In this document: positions 51,572 to 64,000 of the stretch, in pieces
How positions within the stretch are numbered: position 1 is the stretch's first letter
Layout: the number at the start of each line of letters is the position of its first letter
Assembly: GCA_026413225.1 (NCBI GenBank)
Contig: CM048552.1
Coordinates: forward strand, 82,437,001 to 82,501,000
DNA length: 64,000 bases
Direction of reading: 5' to 3'
Source: Otis tarda
Taxonomy: Eukaryota; Chordata; Aves; Otidiformes; Otididae
The notes under the pieces: generated by a model
Seen by the model: the letters and a program-made list of their open reading frames with translations, nothing else
What the model was told of the DNA's origin: nothing
The model's database searches: none
Translations under genes and position numbers: made by a program

Positions 51572-54500
51572 TTACACGTACACTTAATAAGAACTGTTTT
51601 GACACCTTTGGTATGAATACAGGAAAAGGTAAAGTTGATTCAACAGTCTCCTTGCTGGCTTTCAAGGCACCCACAAGCCCACACTATTTTTATGTTAACA
51701 AGCTGAGAGAAGGCATCTCATTGGCCTTATCATCTGTGAACTGCAGTATTAAACATCATTTGCCTATTTTGAAAATGCACAGGTTGGGTACTTGACTGCT
51801 CTCTATGGGAGACATCCACGATACAGTGCAGTTCATTGCACTGAATTTTTGGGATTTCAATTACTTTTTTTCCCCTTTTTAAAAGTTATTCCCTATTACT
51901 TTCTTCCCCACTGTACAATCTTTTATAAGGCCTCTTTCCCCAAGCCTTTCATACCTTCTTTATAGGGCTATTAGCAGCCTCTAGAGTAACCTATCCCTTT
52001 AGGAATTTGGTACATTTATTTGCTAAGATGGATCATGCTATCTTTGATGCTCTACATAGAGAAAGGGAAGTGTTACGTATCCTGAAGATAGATTCAATTT
52101 AACCAAAGCACCTTCTTCAGAATAGACCTGCCATGTCTCTGTGTCCAAAGGGAGAACAAGAGAATATTCTTACCTCATTTTCACCTGATTCACCTGCTTG
52201 TCAGCCATTCCAACTTCTTGGCTTTCTAGTCTTGGCAAAAGAATCTATCATTATCCCATACCCCATCCACACTCTTTCATGTATTTCTGCTTTTACTTAG
52301 ATGATAGCTCTCAAGAGGATAACTTTCGAAAGATTTTTCCCTTGTGCCTGCCCTGAACACTATGAGAAACATTATAAAAATTATCAGCTCCTAAACTAGA
52401 CAACCACAAGTGTAAAGACCCTTTTAGGCTTGAGCTTCATTTTTTTTTGGACGGTGGGTCAGGAGATAATTAGATAGATTTTATTCTTGGAATCTCCTTA
52501 TATCATTAATAAAGAAAGTTGTGAGGAGGAATTTCTATTTTTTATTTGCACCAGTGCAAATACAGAGAATGGCAATGCTCACCATGGAGTTCTTCAGGAC
52601 ATACACCACTATAATAGGGTAAGTGTTCATCTCAGTGGAAGTGAAGATATTTTATTTTACCAGCAATTCATATAGACAGAGTCAGGGAAGTCAGAGTTTT
52701 AGCTGTCACATTTACTTAGCTGCACTAACCTGAATTGTTAGTTTTAAAAACTAGCATTAACTGTTGCCTGTCCCTTTCTTTTTCCCACCAGCTCTTGTTC
52801 ATACTCCACACAGAAAACCTGTCAGATGATCAACAGTAGGTGATAAAAGCTGCCTCTATATATGTGTTGCAAACTGCCTCCTGGTACATTAAAATACTTT
52901 AAACAGACTTAAAATATATAAATTATTTGTTAAAATTTGTTAAAATTATTTTGCTATTTGAGTTTTCTCTTCCAAGATGCCAAATTTTGCCTAACAAAAC
53001 CCCAGTTTAAGTGGAGAAAAGTTTGGTTAGCTATGGTTACTTATGGTTACTTCCGATTTGAAGGTTTTCAGTACGGGCTTTATTTGTGGAGACTTCCAAA
53101 GGAGGCTGACCTGGGAGTGCCAGTTTGGCAAAGCAGGCTGGAAAAATCTAAGGAGAAAAATATGTCCCTGAGTAGTTAAAGACCTTTATTCTTTCCTCTA
53201 TGTGTGCGTAACAAATACTTGTAGGGTGTAGACTGCTTTTTTGTCACACTGATGAAATATGAAGGGCATGGAAAAATCAAGCAAAACTGAAGCAACCCAG
53301 AAGCTCCCCTGGGTGGGGTGCTGAGCCTGGGGATTCTCCACCTGCATAGCCAGACATTGCCAGTGGGGCCCAGGTACACACAACATAGGATGGAGAACAG
53401 CATTGTGGGGGCTCTGATGGGAGAGTTTTGTTGTCTATTATACCTTTCTCATAAAGCACCACTGAACAAAGGCAATTCTTTCTGTATTCAGATAGGAAAG
53501 GGTTTACTCTTTCATGCTATTTGCCTTTCAGCCTCAGCTGTAAAGAGGAAATGAGAGAAAAAGTTGAAAGAAACTCACGGGATATCAGGGTAACAAATTC
53601 TAGCAAACAGCATAATCAGATTGTTGTGTGAGAATTCTCCATTGACAGATGGGATTTTTTTTTCCCCCACAGTCTTGTTTGTGACTCTCTGATGAGTTGT
53701 TTATATGGAGATCTCAGGTCTAAACTCTTGCAGATGACTGTAAAGCTTAAGGCAGCTTCTACCTGTAACTCCATAGCCATGATGTGCCCCTGCCCACCTA
53801 AGTCACATGGATCTTTTTCTGTTACTCATATCTGGTCAACTTCTAAAACCTTAAAGCTCTTTGAAAATGGCTACAATAACCCTCCTACTCCACAGTTACC
53901 TGACAATCCATGTTAATAAGCCATTATAACCTCCAGCTCTATAAAAAGCTGAGTCACAGAAATAAGTGAAGAAAAACAGGTTTCTAAGTACTTTGGTGAG
54001 TTCACAGGAAAGGAAGTAAGAGACAACTGGCAATTTGGTCAGCTTTCCATCTTTTTTACACTTTAGGAGCATGTTCTTCTCAAAATGGCATTTTGCATTT
54101 CTTCTTTCAGAGAGTGATCTTGTTAAATTTAATCCCAATTACTGGTTATCCTTCCCAGGGGTCTGTAACCTCTATGCAGCCGAGGCATAATAGCTGAGAT
54201 TCATTTATAAAATAGATCTCAGCTACATATAAATAGCACTGAAGCTGTTGCCACTTCTTTAGTTCCCAAAGCCTGTTCAGTTCATTGCTAACTCCTTGAC
54301 ACTTCTTCTCTAGCATCCTTACTGGAGCTTCAGAGTCACTATTCAGACTGGAGACTTGCCTGTGGCACAAAAGCAAGTGCTCTGCTGTGTGGTTCCTAAG
54401 CAAGAAGGGAAGCAGTCACTCACACTTTATGAACTAGTGGAGCACACATCTGTTTCTAACTTCCACACCAGCATGCATTTCACTGATGGGTGGGAATGGG

Positions 54501-57500
54501 GCTGACCCCAGGGTTACCTGAGGAAAATTCACTCCTGCCTTCTACCTCCTTTCCTTCCCAAAAGCTACTCTAAGCTTTACTCACTATGGATAGAAACTAA
54601 GGGCCCTTGACTCAGTTAGGACTCAGCATGGTGCCATAAGATACTTAGTCTCTCCTTCCCCTGGTTGACAGAGAGGGGAATAAGGGGTCATTCTCACCGG
54701 ATGACCCCTCTGCAGCAGCACTGATCCTTCTGCTGACAAAGTAGACCAGATTTTGCCAGTCACATGCAAAAAACCTCTCACGTGGCCATCATCCTCACAA
54801 CACAGTAACTTAGCTTGACTCAAAGCACCAGGTTCAACTATAGCCTGAAAGGCATTTTTAAACCCAGAAGCACGTGAGCACAGAGCTCCTCTGCCTTGAC
54901 TTTATGGGCAAGACAGACTCAGTGCCTGGATGAAAGACTTAATTCCTACCTGAAAGTGAAGTAGGATGCTCACCGCAGAACCAGACCTGCTAATCTCTGC
55001 AGCTAGGAAGATCACCCTGACCCCATCTAGCACCACATAAATGTTTTCCTCCTTTGCCTTACACAAATTACGTAAGTGGAGCACCCCTATGGAGCCAGAA
55101 GAGAGGGTTGTTCCATCTGCAGCTGCTGCTGCTTCTACCTATATGGGAGGAAGGGAGAGGAAGCAGTGAGTGGAAAGAGACTGGCACAAGCAGAGTAGAT
55201 TTGTGCTGCAAATACAGGCTCTCCAGCTGGGGCTGCGTGGGAGGGAGCAGAGATTCTGCCAGTGAGTAGAAAGGTGGAAGGTTTGTCGTGATGTGGTTTT
55301 GGTTTTTTTAAACGCAAGCTAATTTTATTCTCCTGCAGCCGCTTCCTCGTGTAGAGCTCTTGGAGACATGAGTTCACTGCACATCAGACCAAACTAAGGA
55401 CAGGTTACTAAAGGAGGCAGACGGGCTGTATTAACAATCTCAAGCATTTTAAATCAACAACAAACAACCCACCTAAGACTATCCCCTTCCTATCATTAAC
55501 AGAACATGTTTGGTCATTATCAGATTTCTTGTCCTAAGGGGACTCTTAATGGCTCCTCTCTGTGGCCCAAAGAGCTGTAAAGTGTATGTATGTGGGTAGT
55601 GCATGAGAGACAGAGAAATGACAGCTGAGAGCCTTTTAAAGTTGTGGGAATCCAATATGATTTCAAGGGGATTGGGGGAAAGAATAATTAAAAAAACCCA
55701 AACAAATCAAACTCCTTATGCTTCTTTCCCACCCTCAGTTTGTCTACGCTCAATGAACAGGGATGAGAGCAGCTCTCTCAAGAGCACTGCATTAGTGTTT
55801 TCTGCCTGCATCCGCTGTACCCAGGCAAAAATTCCTTGAGGCCTGCCCCAGCTGTACTTCCCCCACAGTGCAGTTAATGTGCTGAGGGACACTGTTTCAG
55901 CCTAGTAATCTTGTTTATACATGTTTCCACTATATTTTATTTTCTGCATGCCTCTGCTGTAATCTTATTTACCAGCTTTTCAGCCCCAAAGGTAAAAAAA
56001 TAAAATGAGATACCAAGAACAAAAAATAAAAGGCAGGAGGCTAACAGGAATGCCCTTGCTCATCTCACATAGGCAGTAATATGCTCTTTCATTGCTGCCC
56101 TTGCTGCCACATGACAAATTGCACCTCTGCGCTGAGTGTTCCCTGAGTCCTGCCTATTTTTCCAACAGGGCTGCACAAAGTAAAGGGATTTGTGGAGTGA
56201 CAGTTAATTCAGATAATTGTATTTTCCTACTGCCTGTGTAACGGAAATGCCAGAGCTCTGGGGGCAGAGGATTCCACGTGCTCTTGCATGCCTTATGTAG
56301 TGCACCGTATGCCTGCAGCTGCCCTTCTCTAGTCCCATCTGTTGGAGATTGATGTTGATTTTGCTCATCTTGCCTCCTAAACACCCAGCAATAATAATGA
56401 ATGAACTTAATGTTCAGTAGAGTGTTGGCAGCTGATTTAGCTGGGCATATTGCGAACACGTGCTATGCTAGGTTTCTTTGCCACAAACACATACACACAA
56501 GTCTATGGATCTGAATTCCATGATTAAACATTCTATGGTAGATAGGTCTTTGCACCACATTCACCTCTGTGGATTTCAGTCTATCATCACCTTTCTTATT
56601 ATTAGAAGACTCTTCTATTGTGTTTCCTGTCTACCTTGGACATTTTTCCTGTAATTACATGTTCAAAGCCCAAGCACGGGGCTAGGATCTGGTTAGGGAC
56701 AGTCAATTTCTAAGCAAGATCCCTTTTCAGTATGAAGATATCTTTATCCAAACTGAATTTTTATTGTGTATTAAAAGCTGATCAATAGAATCAAAGTGCT
56801 TTGATTAGCCTAGTCTGAAATATAAGATTCTTGAACCATGAACATATTTGCTGGTTTAGCTTTTCATCCCAGCTGAAAGTGGAAATTATCCTCAGAACCT
56901 TCTAATTCTCAAAGAATGAGTAAAACCAGTTAAGCTATCTATGTGTTTTGATCCTGGCATGCAATATTGCAGGCTTTCAAGTCTACCACTGAAATATTGA
57001 TCCATCTAGATATACAACTCCTGTAGAGCTACCGACATAGCTAAAATTATAATCCTTACATTTGTTACAATTTTGTCATTATCCTTTGCTTGAATCACCT
57101 TCCCAGTTTTTTCTTTGAAGAAGAAATTCTGAACTACAGCAATACAAAATCCTATGGCAGATACTTAAAAGGTAACATTAGAATCAGAATGTATCCTCCT
57201 GGTCCCAGTCAATCAATTTTAGGGACTTCCTGAAATGAGGGTTGCACCCTGTGATTATCTGTTTCTTTTTCAAGATTTCTCTACAGGCTGTGCTTTGCTG
57301 GCTTCACCATAACAAGAAGTAGACAAAGTTCTGGGTTTTTACTGTGGGTATGTTGCAATTCCATGCATTTGTCAGAATTCTGCAAAAATTATAGTAGTAA
57401 ATGAATAATAAAGAGAAGCATTATGTTTGGATTGTGAGAACAGAGAACAGTGGTCTCTGTAAACAGTGACTGTCTTGTCAGCATTTATTGGAAGAACGGA

Positions 57501-60500
57501 GCAAGAAAAGAAATAAAGAGAAAGGCCACTGGCCATACCTAACCAAATTACTTTGTGAAAGCAAACAAGTTCCTCCAGGAAGTCAAAGCTTGCTTTCTAT
57601 CCTCTAATAATGACAAGGAGAAGTTATAAATAAATTAATGAACATGCTTTTGGCAAAACAGCAGCAGTAGTTTACCTAAATTAAAGAAGATGGCCTATAA
57701 ATAGTAACTCTAATTATAAGCCAGGCCCAGCTGTTTGTTTACATGGATATATCTTGTTACCGATGGCAGATGTCTAGATGTGTATACTATATCTTCAAGA
57801 TGTAGCAGGAGTCAGAGGCTGCCATTCAGGAGTACAGGATAAAATATGACAGCAGTTAACAGCACAGTGCGGAAGATATGCCTTGCTGTAGGTAAGTCTA
57901 TAGTCAGACTAGTGACCTGTCATGACGACCACTGTCATCTCTGGCTGTCCTCAGACATCCAACTGGAGGTACTATTGGCCCTTCTCTGTAGCAAATATCA
58001 TACAGAGTAGCGGAACACAGGCTTGGCATACAGCAGTAAATAGACAAGGATGAGAAATGCCTTACCCTCTTTGAATGCTTTGTAAATAATTGTGTTTGAT
58101 GGAGTCTTACTTGCAGCAAGGGTATGTTCCCAACACACTCAAACTGATTTCCTATTCACTTCACTAAACTTTGGACACCCAAAGGAATATTACAGCAGTT
58201 AAAAGCTACTACTGTACAATGGCCTCAAGTTTCTCCTGGCAGTGAATATCTTCTAACAAACATGCCAAGAAAAGCTGAATCTCCACAAAGCAGAAGAGAC
58301 ATTGGATGTCTTCATGTCCTTGCTCTGAGGGATTTTAATGTCTATGAGGTCTCAAAGCCCACAGAAGTTTGATAAGTTCATTCTGAGATCAAAGCCTATT
58401 TCCAGCCTATTTCCTCAGTCTTGCATCCATTTGTGCATGTATATAGTATGTTCATGTCAGCTAGGGGTACAATAAGCACAGAACTGAGAACCTCAGTAGA
58501 TCTACCCACTGCAAAAGAGAAGTACAGAATTAGTACACTAATGTCAAAGAAATTAGACTAGTTTATGCCAGCTGAGAATCTACCTTAAAGACTCTGAAAA
58601 GGTAGAGCCAGGTTCTGCAGCATTCAGTTCAAAAAGTAGCACAGGAAAGTACTGTCCTCACACAAACTTCTCAGAATCTTCTCTTTTCCGTTAAATTCAA
58701 ATGATAGAGCAAAACAACCTCCACTCCTTGGATCTGCTGCTTTGGTGCTCACTATGCTTATTCATCAAACAGCCATTTATCAGAAGACAGTGGCTTTGAC
58801 TGTGCTCTGCCTCAAATGTAGGGAACATAAGCAAGTCAGCAGGATGTGGATTCTCACAGAAATTTTAGGTACTATACTCAAATTAGTACTTGTTAACTTC
58901 TAATGAGAGCCATGTGTTTGGATCTCATCTAATATACCTGCTCTCTCAAAAAAAAAAAAAACCATACGAAGCCATTCAACACAACCCAAGCCTTTCCTGT
59001 TCCAGGCCAGTGGCAGATCTCCTGGGCTATATTCCTTCTTATTCAGACAATGACTTGGAGCTCTGAAAGGTTAAGCTAGTGCTCCTCAGGAACTGACAAA
59101 GGACATACTGCAGTCATTTATTTATCCCTGAGCTGTAGTGAAATCAGACACATGCAGCCTGATGAAATGGGTATGACTCCATTGACTCACATGGCTAATA
59201 CCAGTTCTAAACTGGGCTGTGGTGAGAACTGAAAGAAAGAATATATATCTGTAAAGAAAAGAAAAGTCCACTTTTCAAGTCCAAATAGTCTTATGAAGAA
59301 CTATTCCTGAGCTGAGCTTACCGGTCACTGGTAATTTTTTTATCATCTCAAATCCTACATCAGAAGAATTTCAGGCGGTGACAGGTAGATGCAGATTAGA
59401 TGTAAATATAAATATTGATCTAGATTAACTCATCTACAATTATCATTCATTATTATTCAAAAACTGCTATAACTGTTACGCACGTGATATGGTTCTGCAG
59501 AATGGAGACGCAATTTTATTGAGTTATAAACAGGAAAAAGGCATAAAGAATACAGGTAATGCACATTTTTGAAATAACAATATAAACATAAACAGAAAAA
59601 ATGTTCAAGTCAAAATCACAAGAAAAATTAGACCAATCTTCAGATGCATTCTAGACTTGCATGTACAGCATTTTTATGCTAAAGTAGAAATACAAACTCC
59701 AGAGATGCAACACATCTCAAGAATACAAAATAAATAAACAAAGATGAATTTCAATAAAATAAAAAGAACAAATACTTGAACCTTCTTTCAGAATTATGAG
59801 AAACTTTGATATGTAACAACCATAGTAAAAGATGCCCTATCTATGACAGCAACTCATTTATTTCCAAACAAAATCTCAAGTAATAAAATCTTCTTGTGCC
59901 TGGAAGTGAGTTCAAAGCTTTTAAACTTTTATAGGACACCTGCACACTCCTTTTGTGGTGCTGAACAATTCCTCTATGAGAGAAACCTCCAGGCAGAACA
60001 GATTTTCAACCATTTTAATGAAGAAATCCAACTCACTGAGAACGTATGCTTGATGGGGACATCGTAGTTATTTATCCAGGAGAAAATTTTTCAGTAACTT
60101 CTCCTAACCCAAGATGACTTGAGAACAAGGAATAAACAGGTTTGGTTTCAGTCTCTGCAGCAGTGTCTTCCTAATGGTCAGTATCTGCAGAAGGAAAGCA
60201 ATCAGAGTTCTGTAATGCAAAAAGCTACAGTAAATATCAAGAGCAAATCTTTAGGCTCCACACTGGATACAGAATTACTACTTAGAACCAACTGAAAGAT
60301 GCACCATTATTTCACTTTCCTTTCAAAGGCGTTATTATTAATTGAGTGCCACCAAGCACCATCAGTGGTTTTCCTGATGGAAATACCTTGTTCAGCAATT
60401 TGTTTGCATAACCAAATATCCTAGAGAAAAACTGTATTGTTTCCACTCTTACAGTTCTTGCAAATTAGATTTTTATGGTAGGTTTCTTTCTCTCCAGAAA

Positions 60501-61289
60501 AATAGGTCAGTTTCTCTGCAGTAATTTACACAACCCAAGGCCTATGTTTCTGCTTGCAATGAGTACACTGAATGCAACTACCCCTTCAAGCTAGGCATTT
60601 GCACATGCAACTGACTACTTCAACTGGTCAAATGACTATTTGCAACGGACAGATTTCCCCTGACTTCAGAGTTGAACTGAGGCCTAAATACTGAAGCCTT
60701 TTTTCTACTTCCAATCTCCCTCTCTGAAAATATGGACCATAAATATCCTCTCCCAGGAGATTAGCCCTGGAACTTTATTGGGCTTGAAGTTACGTTCAAA
60801 CAATGTCCTAATAAAAACAGTGGCTATTGAATAGTAAATAAAATGTGTTCCAAGAACATCAAGTCATGATTACAATGACTTCCATTTATGTATAACTTCA
60901 AAAATAAGTGTTTTTTTTCTTTACATATTGGAAAATAAATACTTGATACACAAGAATAAGTTAAATAGATGGAAATATAAATGTAAAAAATAACAGAAGA
61001 TTGCTTAAGAACAGTATTTAAAAAAACAGAAAAGATATGCCCAAGTAGCTTCCCAGGAAGCTTCTGTAAGACAAAAAGGAAAAAAAAAAAAGAAGAAGAA
61101 AAAAGGGATTTTTCAAAGTAGTTTAAACTTAGTGGGATCAAAGAAATTGTTTTCAACAGGGTCTGAACGGGAGCAAGGAGTATTCTGATGATCACTGCAT
61201 ACCTAAACCAGACTGCTTACACACACATGCCTGCCTTAAATCAAGTGATCTTAAATCAATCACAATTAAAGAGTGTCTTTTTTCAGGGT
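51572..61289. other. Mostly gene-free stretch
   Basis: Apart from the exon-like segment at 52555-52618 I see no gene. A strong donor (ctgtag|gtaagtc) at 57892/57893 has an upstream acceptor near 57770, but the segment between them holds stops in all frames. A minus-strand AATAAA lies in 'ttttattg' near 59515. The AT-rich DNA to its right (59.5-61.2 kb) could be a 3' UTR, but no coding exon supports that. An A-rich run occupies 61078-61105. Confidence 0.45.
52555..52618 (+). other. Candidate short coding exon
   Basis: Seen: an acceptor with a long pyrimidine-rich tract (ttctattttttatttgcaccag ends at 52554), 64 open bases (1 nt + 21 codons), and a strong donor (aatagg|gtaagtg at 52618/52619). 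The peptide includes ANTENGNAHHGVLQDIHHY and is not recognised. Both splice sites are good, but a 64-bp open frame is easily met by chance. Confidence 0.17.
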
Positions 61290-61479
61290 GTGTGCAAATG
61301 CTTCAGTTCATCAGGCAGCCCTGACAGGGAAAAGAGAAGGGAGAGCCCTACAAAGACTGGTCATCCCGCATTACAACCAAAACTGGATATGAAGCTGTAA
61401 CAGCTGTAGTCACCTATGAGCAAAGTCTGCAAGAAGAATCTGTACGAGCAGCACACAATGGATACTGCAAAAAGAAATG

Positions 61480-61972
61480 ACAAGTGCTTGTAGTGGGTGA
61501 CGCTCCGTTAAGGGGCATCAAGGCACCCATCTGCTGGCCTGACAGGGAGTGATGAGAGGTATGCTGCCTTTCAGGAGCTAAGGTCCGAGACATTTCCGAG
61601 AGGGTGCCACAACTTGTCAAGAGCACAGACTACTATCTATTGCTACTCTTTCATGTGGTTACGAATGACACCACAAGCCAGAACCTGGGCAGAATCAAGG
61701 AAGACTACAAAGCCCTAAGGGTGCAAGCAAAAAGTATTGGTGCCCAAGTTATCTTTTCTTCCATTATATCAGTTAGAGGAAGGGGTATAGCCACAAATAG
61801 ACATATAATGCAAATCAGTTCTGGCTTCATGGCTGGTGCCATTGTGAGGGTTTTGGCTTTTGTGACAATGGGACATTCTTCGATGACTACAGTCTATTAG
61901 GGAGGGATGGCATCCACCTGTCTAGAAGAGGCAAGGGAATCTTTGGCAGCAGGTTGGCCAACTTGGTGAGAT
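61480..61972 (+). pseudogene. CR1 ORF1 remnant (SGNH/GDSL esterase-like domain)
   Basis: Known: CR1 ORF1 encodes an SGNH-hydrolase (esterase) domain. Seen: the block I motif reads VVGDAPLRG, with Ala where CR1 normally has the catalytic Ser (GDS). The following frame has two adjacent stops near 61550. Then come RVPQLVKSTDYYLLLLFH and TNDTTSQNLGRIKEDYK, where the usual GTND reads VTND. After that IGAQVIFSSI leads to a frameshift near 61830, beyond which DGIHLSRRGKGIFGSRLANL keeps the catalytic D-x-x-H motif (DGIH). The frame ends at a TAA near 61972. Loss of the nucleophile plus stops means no enzyme is made. Confidence 0.85.
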
Positions 61973-62114
61973 AAGCTTTAAACTGAAGGACTCAGGGGGC
62001 ATGGTCCCAAATGGCAACACTCACGCCATTTCAATCAACTGGAAATAAGCTAGGCCAACCAGAACAGTGACAAATGTTTCTTAGCTGCCGTCCAAGATGA
62101 GAACCAGAAGATCA

Positions 62115-62560
62115 ACCACCTTAAGTGTATGTATACCAATGCACGCAGCCTGGGGAACAAACACGAGGAACTGGAGCTCCATGTCCAGTCAGAAAGTTAT
62201 GATATCCTAGGAAAAACTGAAACATGGTGGGACAACTCATATGACTGAAGGATTCTGATGGATGGCTGTGGGCTATTTCATAAAGACAGGCAGAGAAGAA
62301 GACTTGGAGGAGTCACAGTCTATGTTAAGGAGAAGCTTGAATGTATAAAAGTCAACTACGGCCATTGTGGAAGCCCTATCGAACGCCTCTGGGTCAAGAT
62401 CACAGGGATCATGGCCTATCGTCTACTATCTTATAATAGGTATCTGCTACTGACCTCTAAACCAAACCTAGAAAACTCGCTTTGTAATATCTCGGTAAGT
62501 GATAGCCTTGGCTGCAGTGATCACAGTATTGTGAAGTTTGGGATCCTGCTAAGTATGCTG
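62115..62560 (+). pseudogene. CR1 ORF2 endonuclease remnant with internal deletion
   Basis: APE-type endonuclease of CR1 ORF2. Seen: the opening TNARSLGNKHEELE, the metal-binding Glu in KTETWWDN, a stop at about 62246, then GGVTVYVKEKLECIKV and LWVKITG. At about 62440-62470 the frame passes straight to SKPNLENSLCN and the terminal SLGCSDHSIVKF with its catalytic SDH. The segment that should hold GDFN and its surroundings is absent, so roughly 70-80 codons are deleted. The downstream frame (to 62800) holds only decayed linker. Confidence 0.85.
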
Positions 62561-63189
62561 AAGGTTAGTACTAAGACAAAGGTTTTAGATTTTAGAAGAG
62601 CTCATTTCACTTCTTTAGCTCACTCAGAGCTCAGTTGTGAGGGATTCCATGGGAAGCTTCCATGGAGGATAAAGGAGCTAGCAAGTGCTGGGAGTTTTTC
62701 AAGAACGTTCTCCTGGAAGCACAATAACAGTTCATCCTCTTTAAATGTAAGGGACGTAGGCAGAGCAAGAGATCCCCTCAGCTTAACTGCGAGCTTCTGA
62801 GTCTGCTCAAAACCAAGAGAGCATACTACAGATGGAAAAGCAAACGAATATCCCATTGAGAACTACAAGGGCATTGCCAGGATGTGCAGAGATACAGTTA
62901 GAAAAGCAAAAGCTCAGCTTGAAATTGAAATTTGAATTGGCCAGAGATGTCAAAACCTACAAGAAAGGGTTCTTCAGGTACATAAACAACAAGTAGAAAC
63001 AGAAGAAAAATACTGGCCTGCTGTTAAACAGGAGAGGTGAATTAGTCACCAACAATGCTGAAAAGGCAGAGGCTCTCAACATTTTCTTCACCTCTGTCTT
63101 TACCAGCACTGTTGGGCCTCAGGCCTTGGGAACAAAAATCGAGGTTATGCAAACACAGACCCGCTGTCACTGGAGGAAGAGGTGGTATG

Positions 63190-64000
63190 TGAACTATTAC
63201 AGGAGCTTGACCCTTACAAATCAACGGGCCCTGATGTTATCCACCCAAGAGTGTCAAGATAGCTGGCTGATGTCATTGCAAGGCTGCACTCCATAATCTT
63301 TGAGAAGCTGTGGAGATTGGGGGACATCCCAGAAGACTGGAGGAAGACTAATGTTACTCCCATCTACAAGAAGGGCTTAAAGGAGGATCCAGGAAATTAT
63401 AGGTCCATCAGTCTTACTTCATTCCCTGGGAAAATTATGGAACGAATCCTCCTCGGGGCTATTACAAGACAAATGAAGCACATGACTGGGAAAAGGCAGC
63501 ATGGATTCACTAAGGGTAAATCATGCTTGACAAACCCGATTGCCTTCTACAACTAAGTAACCCGCTCGGTTGATGTGGGGTGAGCAGTGGACATTGTCTA
63601 CCTGGATTTCTCCAAGGCTTTTGATATGGTCTTCCACAGTCTCCTCCTACAGAAACTGATGTGTCATGGTCTAGACAAGTGGTCTGTATGGTGGGTGGGC
63701 AACTGGCTGACAGGCTGCACCCAGGGGGTGGTGGTAAATAGCTCCTTTTCAACCTGGCAACCTGCCACAAGTGGTGGGATTGATATTGGGCCCAGTGCTG
63801 TTTAATATTTTCTTAAGTGAGCTGGGTGATGGGATCAAGTGCACTCTGATGAAGTTTGCTGATGATACCAGACTGAGTGGGAAAGTGGACATTTTGGAAG
63901 GGAGAGCCACCCTGCAGGAAGACCTGGACAGGATGGAAGAGTGGGCTAACAAGAACCTTATGAAATTCAACAAGGACAAGTGTAATGTAACCCAGGAGTG
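63190..64000 (+). pseudogene. CR1 ORF2 reverse transcriptase remnant, truncated by window
   Basis: Reverse transcriptase fingers and palm in order: LDPYKSTGPDVIHPRVS, then GDIPEDWRKTNVTPIYKKG (the conserved 'W...I.K' block), YRSISLTSFPGKIMERIL, KRQHGFTKGKSCLTN, the first catalytic block VYLDFSKAFD (63597 onward), a GPVLFNIFLSELGDGIKC block, and the FADD catalytic motif in LMKFADDTRLSGKVD (about 63846-63890). In-frame stops and frameshifts (for example after FYN at 63556, and near 63805) split it into at least three frames. It continues past 64000. Confidence 0.9.

Larger units (their letters stand above)
61290..64000 (+). mobile_element. Old, near-full-length CR1 LINE, cut by the window end
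   Basis: Plus-oriented CR1 with remnants of both ORFs in order: an ORF1 esterase-like region (about 61480-61970), a short linker, ORF2 endonuclease (about 62115-62540) and ORF2 reverse transcriptase (about 63190-64000, continuing beyond the window). Many frameshifts and stops interrupt both frames, so it is long dead. Compared with CR1, the central part of the endonuclease is missing (near 62440-62470). The start is approximate. The 3' tail is outside the window. Confidence 0.92.

Noticed and set aside
57771-57892. Exon-like segment ending at a strong GTAAGTC donor
   Set aside because: Stops in all three frames and a mediocre acceptor. At most a non-coding exon, with no evidence for it.
59514-61189. 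Possible minus-strand 3' UTR starting at an AATAAA
   Set aside because: A single hexamer in AT-rich DNA is expected by chance, and no coding exon or terminal splice site supports a gene.
60824-61195. 123-codon hydrophobic minus frame
   Set aside because: Hydrophobicity comes from T-rich codons (poly-Phe from a poly-A run on the plus strand). A membrane protein is not supported.
62258-62800. 180-codon plus frame as a host gene
   Set aside because: It is the decayed CR1 ORF2 endonuclease and linker, identified by the SLGCSDH motif and neighbouring CR1 blocks.
1-64000. CRISPR arrays, tRNA or rRNA genes, bacterial operons, intact proviruses
   Set aside because: I looked for regularly spaced repeats, clover-leaf motifs, rRNA-like conserved blocks and paired LTRs and saw none. 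Small or diverged RNA genes could still be missed without a covariance-model search.

Overview
The window is vertebrate nuclear DNA, almost certainly from a bird. The evidence is its repeats: several CR1 LINE fragments, one ending in the avian CR1 3' signature (repeats of the TCATAGAA type followed by a 'ggaagggacc' motif), and a solo LTR of an ERVL-like type familiar from bird genomes. The base composition is AT-rich, with scattered poly-A/poly-T runs, short unrelated open frames on both strands and mammal/bird-style splice signals. Nothing bacterial is present: there are no operons, ribosome binding sites, CRISPR arrays or dense coding.

Layout. 1-23 kb is unique-looking AT-rich DNA. It holds a few exon-like frames (7.3-7.6 kb minus, 10.9-11.6 kb plus, 12.7 kb minus) and one unusually long open frame (13.1-13.7 kb minus). 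A compact CpG island with a GC box and a CTCF-like motif lies at 23.04-23.42 kb and is the best promoter/insulator candidate. 23.4-33 kb is unique DNA with a weak CpG-bearing patch at 29.4-29.85 kb. 33.0-33.6 kb is GC-richer and contains a perfect 24-bp palindrome. A complete solo LTR with a 5-bp target-site duplication sits at 36.0-36.7 kb. 36.7-44.7 kb is featureless. Three CR1 fragments of apparently different age lie end to end in the same minus orientation at 44.67-46.06 kb. A 19-bp perfect inverted repeat lies at 48.66-48.71 kb, and a short plus-strand CR1 3' end at 51.35-51.57 kb. The last 2.7 kb is an old, heavily mutated plus-strand CR1 that keeps recognisable ORF1 (SGNH-esterase-like) and ORF2 (endonuclease and reverse transcriptase) and runs off the window.

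I could not identify any host protein-coding gene, rRNA or tRNA with confidence. The window reads as intergenic DNA or a large intron. Four exon-like segments with matching splice signals and open frames are listed at low confidence. Their phases do not join into an obvious transcript and I do not recognise their peptides. I found no convincing new biological system. The items most worth following up are the CpG island, the exon-like frames at 11.0 and 7.4 kb, the LTR as a possible promoter, and the CR1 stack.
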